From an uncultured Fretibacterium sp. (GTDB lineage Bacteria; Synergistota; Synergistia; Synergistales; Aminobacteriaceae): a stretch of 11,829 nt of DNA. The notes beneath the pieces are model-generated. The model saw nothing but the letters and a program-made list of their open reading frames with translations. It ran no database searches and was not told the DNA's origin. Numbering within the stretch: the stretch's first letter is position 1; each line of letters begins with the position of its first letter. Positions 6,168 through 11,829 of this stretch are shown piece by piece. A program made the position numbers and the translations under genes. Where the stretch lies: assembly GCF_938040765.1 (NCBI RefSeq), contig NZ_CALIAA010000057.1, forward strand, positions 1 to 11,829, read 5' to 3'.

Positions 6168-7109
6168 ATGTCCCATCACGACGTCCCTCAAAAGGTTTCC
6201 CAAGCCGTCGAGAGGGTCGCGGAAAAACACGGCGGAACGGTGACGGGCATGCTGGGCGTCGCCTTCCGGGACCTTCGGACCCAAGAGAAATTCTACCTGA
6301 ACGGGGATACGGCCTTTCCGGCCGCCAGCGTCTTCAAGATATTTCTGCTCGCGGAGCTCTTCAGGCAGGCCGAGGCGGGGAACTTCTCCCTGAGCGACCG
6401 CATCCCTCTGGAGGACTCGGAAAAGTCCCCCGGCAGCGGGGTGCTCAAGGAGCTCGGCGAGGGACTGAATCCCACCATAAGGGACTGCGCGACGCTCATG
6501 ATGATCATCTCGGACAACACGGCCACGGACAAGCTCTTCAACCTGGTGGGGCGCGAAAACATCAAAAAGAATGTGCTGGACGCCCTCGGACTGACCCGGA
6601 CCAGGGTGGATTGGGGGTGCAGAAGGCTGATAGCACGGTACTGCGATCAGCCGGAGACGGCGGATGCCGACGCGGACTCCGAATCGGAGCGCAGCTTCCG
6701 GGACAGCGACCTCTACCTTTGCAGGACGGACGAAAACGATCAGACGAGTCCCGCGGACACGGCGAGGTTCCTCGCGCTGCTGGCGGAAAACCGGCTCGTA
6801 TCGGAAAGGGCCAGCAGGGATATGCTGCACATCATGTCCCGCTGCCAGACGAACTCGCGCATCCCGCGCCACCTTCCCAGGGGACTGAGGATAGCGCACA
6901 AGACGGGGACCCTGGACCGAGTGGCCAACGACGTCGGAATCGTCTACACGGAGAGGGGGAGCTACGTCCTGGCCCTTTTCTACAACGGGAACGCCGCGGA
7001 CGAGGAGGAGTATGCCCGCAACGAAAAGGGGCGCATCGGCGACGACCTTCTTGCGGAGCTCTCGCGCGACATCTATCTCTGCGCCGTGGGCGGCGGCGGG
7101 AGGCCTTGA
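6168..7109 (+). CDS. Class A beta-lactamase-fold serine hydrolase, probably cytoplasmic
   Basis: The 313-residue product has three active-site elements of the class A beta-lactamase/transpeptidase fold: SVFK (S54 nucleophile, K57), SDN (115-117) and KTG (245-247). TSPADTARFLALL (193-205) matches the helix that follows the Omega loop. The ExxLN motif with the deacylating glutamate (E166 in class A numbering) is not recognisable. Its place is taken by a longer acidic stretch (about 160-192, with ADADADSESE). There is no signal peptide or lipobox: the N-terminus is MSHHDVPQKV. Both points argue against a working periplasmic beta-lactamase and for a hydrolase or esterase of the Beta-lactamase2 type, substrate unknown. 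GAGG stands 8 nt before ATG 6168, in the same GAGGCTGAAA context as the WG-repeat gene, and the two may be cotranscribed. The fold assignment is firm; the function is not. Confidence 0.85.
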   Translation: MSHHDVPQKVSQAVERVAEKHGGTVTGMLGVAFRDLRTQEKFYLNGDTAFPAASVFKIFLLAELFRQAEAGNFSLSDRIPLEDSEKSPGSGVLKELGEGLNPTIRDCATLMMIISDNTATDKLFNLVGRENIKKNVLDALGLTRTRVDWGCRRLIARYCDQPETADADADSESERSFRDSDLYLCRTDENDQTSPADTARFLALLAENRLVSERASRDMLHIMSRCQTNSRIPRHLPRGLRIAHKTGTLDRVANDVGIVYTERGSYVLALFYNGNAADEEEYARNEKGRIGDDLLAELSRDIYLCAVGGGGRP

Positions 7110-7130
7110 AATCGGGCCGCGGACCGCGCC

Positions 7131-7158
7131 TTGACTTTCCCGGAAAATTTAATACACT
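7131..7158 (+). promoter_or_regulatory. Sigma70-type promoter for the peptide transporter
   Basis: TTGACT (7131-7136, 5 of 6 to consensus) is followed by a 16-bp spacer and TACACT (7153-7158, 4 of 6), inside a local A/T-rich patch. This places the start of transcription near 7165 with a leader of about 50 nt. A ribosome site GGAGGGAG (7202-7209) ends 9 nt before ATG 7219. It is the best promoter in the window. Confidence 0.65.
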
Positions 7159-7218
7159 GTCTCTTGTTCAATGCCATGATAAAGCCATAAAAAACTAAAG
7201 TGGAGGGAGCAGAAGATC

Positions 7219-8733
7219 ATGAGGAGATTTCGGATTGGGCGGTTGACAGCCTTCCTGCTCTGCCTCGCGGGCCTGTGCGTCGCCTGCGTCGCGGACGTCC
7301 CCGCTCACGCGGCCGTCAGGGACGACGTTAACATCTACTGCGAGGGAGTCTGGTCCTCCCTGGACCCGTTCGGGACGGGCTGTACGACTTACGTCAACAT
7401 GAACCTGATCAACCAGTTCTACGAGGCCCTGCTCTACGTCTCCGACTCCGGGGAGCTGGAGCCGAGGCTGGCCGAGAGCTGGTCCCCGAACGACGACGCG
7501 ACGGTCTACACGTTCCGTCTCCGAAAGGGCGTCAAGTTCCACAACGGGGAGGAGATGAAGGCGAAGGACGTGGTGTACAGCTTCAAGCGGGCCATGTCGG
7601 AGGCGTCGCTGCAGCCGTACTACATGATGATCGACAAGGTCGAGGCGGGAGCCGACGACTACACCGTCATCATCACCCTGAAGTACGCCTTCGCGCCGTT
7701 CCTCTCCTATATGGGCAACTTCATGGTCGTCAGCGAGGCCTATGCCTCCCAGAATTCCCTTCTGGACACCGAGTGCGGGACGGGGCCCTACAGGCTGGTG
7801 GACATCGAGATGAACACGGAGTGCAATATGACGCGCTTCGACGACTACTGGCGCGGCCCGGCCTCCATCAAAAACGCCAAGGTAAAGGTCATCACAGAGG
7901 GGACGACGGCGGTCACCGCCTTCGAGGCGGGGGAGCTCGATTTTATGTTCTGCTTCAACGTCTCCGCCTTCGCCCCGCTCAAGGAGAGCGGCCAGTACAA
8001 CACCCAGCTGTCGCCCACCTATCACACGGCCTTCATCCTCATGAACAACAAGGTGCCACCCTTGGACAACAAGCTGGTCCGCCAGGCGCTCTCCTACGCC
8101 ACGGACCGCGACACCATGATCACCGTCGCGTACGAGGGTCTGGCCTCCCCCACCTACCTCATGGCCAACACGTCCACCTTCGGCGTCCCCAAGGACAAGT
8201 TCTACAACCATTACGAGTATAACCTCGCGAAGGCGAAGGAGCTGCTCGCGCAGGCCGGATACCCCAACGGCCTCGACCTCGGGATCATGACGGTCATCAG
8301 CGGATCCTATCATGAAAAGTACGCCCAGGTTTTCCAGCAGAGCCTGGCGGAGATCGGCGTCACCATCGCCCTGCAGGGGTCGGAATCCGCCGTGGCCGAC
8401 GCCGACGCCCACAACTACGTCCTGTGCACCATGGGCGGGGGCTTCACGACGGACTTCGCCTTCGCGGTAAAGGATTACTACGTTCCCATCAACATGCTGA
8501 ACTACTCCAACGACAAGATCACCGAACTGGCGGAAAAAGCCGCCGGCGAGAAGGATAAGGACACGAGGCTCAAGCTGTACGAAGAGATCGTGGATATCGT
8601 ATTCGACGAATGCCCCGACATCCCCATCTTCAATAAGCAGATCCCGTGGGTGTGGGCGAAGGACCTGAATGCGGTCCCCCACATGAACAGCGGACGAGGT
8701 TACTACATCTACGAGATGAGCTGGAAGCAGTAG
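7219..8733 (+). CDS. Peptide ABC transporter substrate-binding protein (SBP_bac_5 family)
   Basis: This is the extracytoplasmic receptor that hands peptides, or a similar ligand, to the permease encoded downstream. The 504-residue product starts with a signal peptide: Arg-rich N-terminus, hydrophobic stretch at about 9-24, and AHA (29-31) as likely signal peptidase I site. Cysteines at 20 and 23 lack a good lipobox (no Leu at -3), so lipid anchoring is doubtful. The family 5 signature lies at about 82-124 with PRLAESWSPND, FRLRKGVKFHNG and KDVVYSFKR, followed later by VRQALSYATDRD and GYPNGLDLG typical of DppA/OppA proteins. Length is normal. It is the first gene of the transporter operon and has its own promoter. 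A large hairpin separates it from dppB, suggesting higher expression than the permease. The ligand (dipeptide, oligopeptide, or another such as glutathione or nickel complex) cannot be told from sequence. Confidence 0.93.
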   Translation: MRRFRIGRLTAFLLCLAGLCVACVADVPAHAAVRDDVNIYCEGVWSSLDPFGTGCTTYVNMNLINQFYEALLYVSDSGELEPRLAESWSPNDDATVYTFRLRKGVKFHNGEEMKAKDVVYSFKRAMSEASLQPYYMMIDKVEAGADDYTVIITLKYAFAPFLSYMGNFMVVSEAYASQNSLLDTECGTGPYRLVDIEMNTECNMTRFDDYWRGPASIKNAKVKVITEGTTAVTAFEAGELDFMFCFNVSAFAPLKESGQYNTQLSPTYHTAFILMNNKVPPLDNKLVRQALSYATDRDTMITVAYEGLASPTYLMANTSTFGVPKDKFYNHYEYNLAKAKELLAQAGYPNGLDLGIMTVISGSYHEKYAQVFQQSLAEIGVTIALQGSESAVADADAHNYVLCTMGGGFTTDFAFAVKDYYVPINMLNYSNDKITELAEKAAGEKDKDTRLKLYEEIVDIVFDECPDIPIFNKQIPWVWAKDLNAVPHMNSGRGYYIYEMSWKQ

Positions 8734-8758
8734 GGCCCGCCCGCGGCGGGCGAAACGT

Positions 8759-8820
8759 TCCGGCGGAGGACGAGCCGCACGGGCACGCCGGTTCGAGCCC
8801 CGCCGGACGCGGATCTTTTT
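8759..8820 (+). terminator. Possible weak terminator or attenuator after the binding-protein gene
   Basis: TCCGGCGG (8759-8766) is complementary to 8800-8807, and a run of five T lies at 8816-8820 after CGCGGATC. The loop is long (33 nt) and the T-run is 8 nt from the stem, so termination would be partial at best. Together with the stronger hairpin at 8839-8881 it could reduce read-through into dppB. Confidence 0.3.
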
Positions 8821-8838
8821 CCTAAAATCACCTGCGAC

Positions 8839-8881
8839 GGACTGCCCGGGAGAGGCCGAACCGGCCCCTCCCGGGCAGTCC
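8839..8881 (+). promoter_or_regulatory. Strong intercistronic hairpin between binding protein and dppB
   Basis: Bases 8839-8857 pair with 8863-8881: 18 of 19 positions are complementary (one A-C mismatch), with loop GAACC. No T-run follows, so it is not a standard terminator. In many binding-protein transporters such a hairpin protects the 3' end of the receptor mRNA after processing, so more receptor than permease is made; I infer that role here. It lies 38 nt upstream of the dppB start. Confidence 0.7.
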
Positions 8882-8919
8882 GGGCAGAAGCGGCCCAGGC
8901 CGAGGGGGGCTTCGTCCCG

Positions 8920-9852
8920 ATGATAACGTATGTATCGAAACGCATCCTGCTTCTCATCCCCGTCCTGCTGGGGGTGACCTTCATCATCTTCACGATCATG
9001 AGCTTCGTCCCCGGCGACCCCGGACGCATGATTCTCGGGGAGAACGCCACCAGGGAGGCGGTCGAGCTGCTGAACGAAAAACTGGGCGTCAACAGGCCCT
9101 TTTTCGTGCGTTTCTGCTCCTACATCTACAACGCCGTCGTCCATTTCGACCTGGGAACGTCGTACCGCACCAGCAAGCCCGTCATGAACGACGTCCTGGC
9201 GAGGGTCCGCAACAGCTTCATGATCTCGTTCAACGGGATCCTGGCCGCGACGGTCCTCGGCGTGCCGCTGGGGATCCTGTCCGCCGTCAGGCAGTACTCC
9301 GCCATAGACAACATGTCCCGGGTGTCGGCGATGATGGCTGCGGCCATCCCCTCCTTCTGGTTCGGGATGATGCTCATCTACCTCTTCGCCTCGAAATGGA
9401 GGGTGCTGCCCGCCAGCGGGGCCAATTCCTGGAAGCACTTCATCCTTCCGATGATAACCCTGGGGATCCCCTACGCGGGGTCTCAGCTGCGGATGACGCG
9501 CTCCGCGATGCTGGAGACGATCCGCGCGGACTACGTGCGGACCGCCCGCGCCAAGGGGGTCCCGCAGGCGGTGGTCATCTTCAGGCACGCCCTGCGCAAC
9601 GCCCTGCTGCCCATCGTCACGACCACCGCCACCTCCTTCGGCGGCCTGCTCGGAGGGGCCGTCATCACGGAGACCATATTCTCCATCCCCGGCCTGGGCA
9701 CCCTGATCGTGACCAGCATACGACAGAGGGATACCCCGACCGTCCTGGGGGCGACGATCACGCTGGCCCTGCTGTTCGGGATCGTCATGCTCATGGTCGA
9801 TTTGTTCTATGCCTTCGTGGACCCCCGCATCAAGGCAAAATACACCAGATAG
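8920..9852 (+). CDS. dppB: Dipeptide/oligopeptide ABC transporter permease, DppB type
   Basis: This is one of the two inner-membrane subunits of the importer. The 310-residue product has the usual layout: an N-terminal helix (about 7-28) in the conserved context RILLLIPVLLGVTFIIF, the motif FVPGDPGR (29-36), a periplasmic loop with FDLGTSYRTSKPV, then five further membrane segments. The EAA loop that docks on the ATPase is at about 204-231 (DYVRTARAKG...ALRNALLP). The C-terminal VDLFYAFVDPRIK is also typical. ATG 8920 has GAGGGGGG 10 nt upstream. dppC begins 12 nt after its stop. Length and motifs are complete, with no sign of damage. The symbol denotes family position, not proven substrate. 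Confidence 0.95.
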   Translation: MITYVSKRILLLIPVLLGVTFIIFTIMSFVPGDPGRMILGENATREAVELLNEKLGVNRPFFVRFCSYIYNAVVHFDLGTSYRTSKPVMNDVLARVRNSFMISFNGILAATVLGVPLGILSAVRQYSAIDNMSRVSAMMAAAIPSFWFGMMLIYLFASKWRVLPASGANSWKHFILPMITLGIPYAGSQLRMTRSAMLETIRADYVRTARAKGVPQAVVIFRHALRNALLPIVTTTATSFGGLLGGAVITETIFSIPGLGTLIVTSIRQRDTPTVLGATITLALLFGIVMLMVDLFYAFVDPRIKAKYTR

Positions 9853-9864
9853 CGGGCGCCGGAC

Positions 9865-10746
9865 ATGAACGACCTCAAACGCGCGTCCCGGAAGGGCAAG
9901 AAGAAAAACAAGGTGAAGGAGATCTGGAAAAGGCTCAGGAAGAACAAGAGCGCGATGCTGGGGCTCTTCGTCCTCGTCTTTTTCTCCCTCGTCGCGATCT
10001 TCGCCGGCTTCATCTCGCCGGAGAGCCTGGTAACCCAGCAGAAGGCCTCCATCCGGCTTCAGCCTCCCTCGGCGGAACACTGGTTCGGGACGGACGCCTA
10101 CGGCCGGGACGTCTTCACCCGCGTCATATACGGCGCGCGCATCTCGCTCACCATCGGATTCGTGACGGCCGCCATATCCCTGGCGGCGGGGGGGCTGCTG
10201 GGCGCATCGGCGGCCTTCTACGGCGGCAGGGCCGACGAACTGATCATGCGGGTGATGGACATCCTGACGGCGATTCCGGGGGTCCTGCTGGCGCTGTCCA
10301 TCGTCGCGGTTCTGGGCGCCAGTATGCTGAACCTGCTGATCGCGATCTCGATCTCGAGCATACCGGGCTTCACCCGGCTGATACGGTCCGTGGTCCTGAC
10401 CGTCGCCGAGTCGGACTACGTCGAGGCGGCCCGGGCCTGCGGGACCAGGGATCTGCGCATCATCATGAAGCACATCCTGCCCAACGCCATCGGGCCCATC
10501 GTCATCCAGACGACGAGCAGCATCTCCGGCATGATCCTTCAGGCGTCGGGTCTGAGCTTCATCGGGATGGGGGTACAGCCGCCCACCCCGGAGTGGGGGT
10601 ACATGCTCTCGGAGGCCCGCGAGTTTCTGCGGATGAAGCCCTACCTCCTGATCTTTCCGGGGATCTGCATCATGCTGACGTCGCTCTCCTTCGATCTGCT
10701 CGGCGACGGCCTGCGCGATGCGCTCGACCCCAGGCTCAAGGATTGA
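9865..10746 (+). CDS. dppC: Dipeptide/oligopeptide ABC transporter permease, DppC type
   Basis: This is the second membrane subunit and partner of DppB. The 293-residue product begins with a Lys/Arg-rich cytoplasmic tail (KGKKKNKVKEIWKRLRKNK), then the first membrane helix (about 30-50) of the OppC_N domain. The family motif HWFGTDAYGRDVFTRVIYGAR (72-92) follows, then about five more helices and the EAA loop at about 184-212 (DYVEAARACG...LPNAIGP). It ends with FDLLGDGLRDALDPRLKD, the usual DppC terminus. The ribosome site is weak (only GCGGG near position -13), so translation may depend on coupling to dppB, whose stop is 12 nt upstream. Its stop overlaps the AAGGGGG ribosome site of dppD. 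Confidence 0.95.
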   Translation: MNDLKRASRKGKKKNKVKEIWKRLRKNKSAMLGLFVLVFFSLVAIFAGFISPESLVTQQKASIRLQPPSAEHWFGTDAYGRDVFTRVIYGARISLTIGFVTAAISLAAGGLLGASAAFYGGRADELIMRVMDILTAIPGVLLALSIVAVLGASMLNLLIAISISSIPGFTRLIRSVVLTVAESDYVEAARACGTRDLRIIMKHILPNAIGPIVIQTTSSISGMILQASGLSFIGMGVQPPTPEWGYMLSEAREFLRMKPYLLIFPGICIMLTSLSFDLLGDGLRDALDPRLKD

Positions 10747-10760
10747 AGGGGGCCTCTCGA

Positions 10761-11753
10761 ATGAATGCCGCGCCTGAGAATCTGCTCGAGGTCAAGGACC
10801 TGGAGGTCATCTATCAAACGGAGGAGGAGACGGTCAGGGCCGTCAACGGCGTGTCCTTTTCGCTGAAAAAGGGCGAGGCCATCGGAATCGTGGGGGAGAC
10901 GGGAGCGGGAAAGACGACCACGGCCCTTGCCATCCTGCGCCTCCTGCCCGAGACCATCGGGCGGGTCCCGAGGGGCTCCGTCCTCATGGAGGGGCGGGAC
11001 CTCCTGACGCTTCCCGAGCTCGAGATGAGAAACGTCTACCGCGGGGAGCGCATCGCGATGATATTCCAGGACCCCATGACGAGCCTCAACCCGGTCCTGA
11101 GGGTGGGAGAACAGATAGCGGAGGCCCTGATCTTCCACAACGTCAGCCGCAGGAGCAAGGCCGAGATCGAGCGCCGCGTCGAGGAAACGCTCCGGCTCGT
11201 GGGGATCCCGCCGTCGCGCAAGAACGATTATCCCCATCAGTTCTCCGGGGGGATGAAGCAGCGCGTCGTCATCGCGATGGCGCTGGCCTGCGAGCCCGAC
11301 CTGCTGATCGCCGACGAGCCCACGACGGCATTGGACGTCACGATCCAGGCTCAGGTTCTGGCCATGATCAACGAGCTGCGCGAAAAACTGGGGACCGCCC
11401 TTCTGATGATAACCCACGACCTGGGGATCATCGCCCAGGTATGCGACAAGGTCGCGGTGATGTACGCGGGCGAGCTCATCGAACAGGGGACGGTGGAGGA
11501 CATATTTTCGAAGGGAAGGCATCATCCCTACACGGAGGGTCTTTTCGGCTCCATCCCCAACCTGAAGGAGGAGACCGCCAGGCTGTCCCCGATAGAGGGA
11601 TTGATGCCGGACCCCACGGACCTTCCCGAGGGATGCAAGTTCTCCCCCCGCTGCCCCCGATGCATGGACGTCTGCCGGCGGACGCCGCCGGCGATCGGCG
11701 TGAAGGGCACGCATTCCATCGCATGCCATCTCTTCGGCCCCAACTTCTCCTAG
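10761..11753 (+). CDS. dppD: Dipeptide/oligopeptide ABC transporter ATP-binding protein, DppD type
   Basis: This cytoplasmic ATPase powers the DppBC permease. In its 330 residues: Walker A GETGAGKT (45-52), Q-loop FQDPMTSLNP (102-111), signature FSGGMKQR (161-168), Walker B LLIADEPTTALD (181-192) and switch HD (219-220). All catalytic residues are present. The C-terminal peptide-transporter domain starts near HHPYTEGL (254-261) and carries cysteines at 292, 298, 301, 305 and 322 (CxxxxxCxxCxxxC plus one). That cluster is typical of DppD/OppD-type ATPases and a candidate Fe-S or metal site. ATG 10761 has AAGGGGG 8 nt upstream. The frame stays open far upstream inside dppC and dppB, but this is high-GC coincidence. 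The partner ATPase DppF usually follows; here the dispersed repeat begins immediately after the stop codon, so a DppF gene, if present, lies beyond it. Confidence 0.95.
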   Translation: MNAAPENLLEVKDLEVIYQTEEETVRAVNGVSFSLKKGEAIGIVGETGAGKTTTALAILRLLPETIGRVPRGSVLMEGRDLLTLPELEMRNVYRGERIAMIFQDPMTSLNPVLRVGEQIAEALIFHNVSRRSKAEIERRVEETLRLVGIPPSRKNDYPHQFSGGMKQRVVIAMALACEPDLLIADEPTTALDVTIQAQVLAMINELREKLGTALLMITHDLGIIAQVCDKVAVMYAGELIEQGTVEDIFSKGRHHPYTEGLFGSIPNLKEETARLSPIEGLMPDPTDLPEGCKFSPRCPRCMDVCRRTPPAIGVKGTHSIACHLFGPNFS

Positions 11754-11829
11754 GGAAATGCCGATTTATTCCATGAAGCTCCCCGGTGGTACCCCAGCTT
11801 GCCTCTTTTGAGGAAAGAACTTGCCGGGG
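11754..11829 (+). repeat. Dispersed repeat, copy B (cut by window end)
   Basis: This is the second copy of the element at 4723-4799, same orientation, beginning at the first base after the dppD stop codon. The variable hairpin is CCTC, TTTT, GAGG at 11802-11813, a full 4-bp stem. An additional CCCCGG at 11780-11785 is complementary to the final CCGGGG (11824-11829), a pairing weakened in copy A. The 4 bases before the repeat are CTAG, so the stop codon TAG would be part of the insertion target if this is a mobile element. Whether the rest of the element, a transposase gene or dppF follows cannot be seen. Confidence 0.85.

Noticed and set aside
5178..6899. A 573-codon minus-strand frame across the WG-repeat and hydrolase genes.
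   Set aside because: It shows a repeated pattern only because the WG repeats are read backwards, and it crosses two supported genes.
6168..7109. Acquired antibiotic-resistance beta-lactamase.
   Set aside because: There is no signal peptide, no ExxLN glutamate, and base composition like its neighbours; nothing suggests recent transfer.
7195..10473. A very long open frame (about 1090 codons) on the minus strand opposite the transporter genes.
   Set aside because: It is antisense to three clear transporter genes. Its translation is rich in Gly, Arg, Asp and His without any domain, as expected opposite high-GC genes.
9396..10760. Upstream extension of the dppD frame by about 455 codons.
   Set aside because: It overlaps dppB and dppC and encodes no domain. 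ATG 10761 has a good ribosome site and starts at the normal N-terminus of the family.

Overview
The window is GC-rich bacterial chromosome with ordinary, well-spaced genes. It looks like a Gram-negative anaerobe that lives on peptides. My best guess is Synergistota: the GC content, the miaA-ispH-rpsA order and the peptide ABC transporter fit, but no 16S or other phylum marker is present, so this is inference. There is no rRNA, tRNA, CRISPR array, prophage or transposase gene. The protein-coding content is mostly conserved housekeeping and transport.

Layout. Bases 1-1106 (+) hold glgC (ADP-glucose synthesis), missing its 5' end. It converges on rpsA across a perfect 20-bp hairpin at 1152-1195. 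Bases 1246-4704 (-) form a compact unit transcribed miaA > ispH > rpsA: tRNA prenylation, the last step of the MEP isoprenoid pathway, and ribosomal protein S1 with five S1 domains. IspH makes DMAPP and MiaA consumes it, so two neighbours share a metabolite. IspH and S1 are fused in many Clostridia; here they are separate genes 22 nt apart.

Bases 4705-5144 are a 440-nt gene-free stretch. From the miaA side it holds copy A of a dispersed repeat, two small hairpins, an AT-rich segment closed by a perfect 11-bp inverted repeat, and two possible divergent extended -10 promoters. On the + strand follow a secreted WG-repeat protein (5145-6080) and a cytoplasmic class A beta-lactamase-fold serine hydrolase (6168-7109) whose Omega-loop glutamate is not recognisable. 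A good sigma70-type promoter at 7131-7158 then drives a dipeptide/oligopeptide importer: binding protein (7219-8733), permeases DppB and DppC, and ATPase DppD (10761-11753). A strong hairpin between the binding protein and dppB probably lets the binding protein be made in excess. The second ATPase (DppF) is not in the window; copy B of the repeat starts at the first base after the dppD stop codon and runs off the end.

The least explained signal is the repeat (4723-4799 and 11754-11829). The copies match in about 64 of 77 aligned columns, and most of their differences lie in a short hairpin where paired bases change together. Both copies follow a 4-base YTAR sequence and start GGAA, which suggests an IS5-like non-autonomous element, though the structure could also act as RNA.
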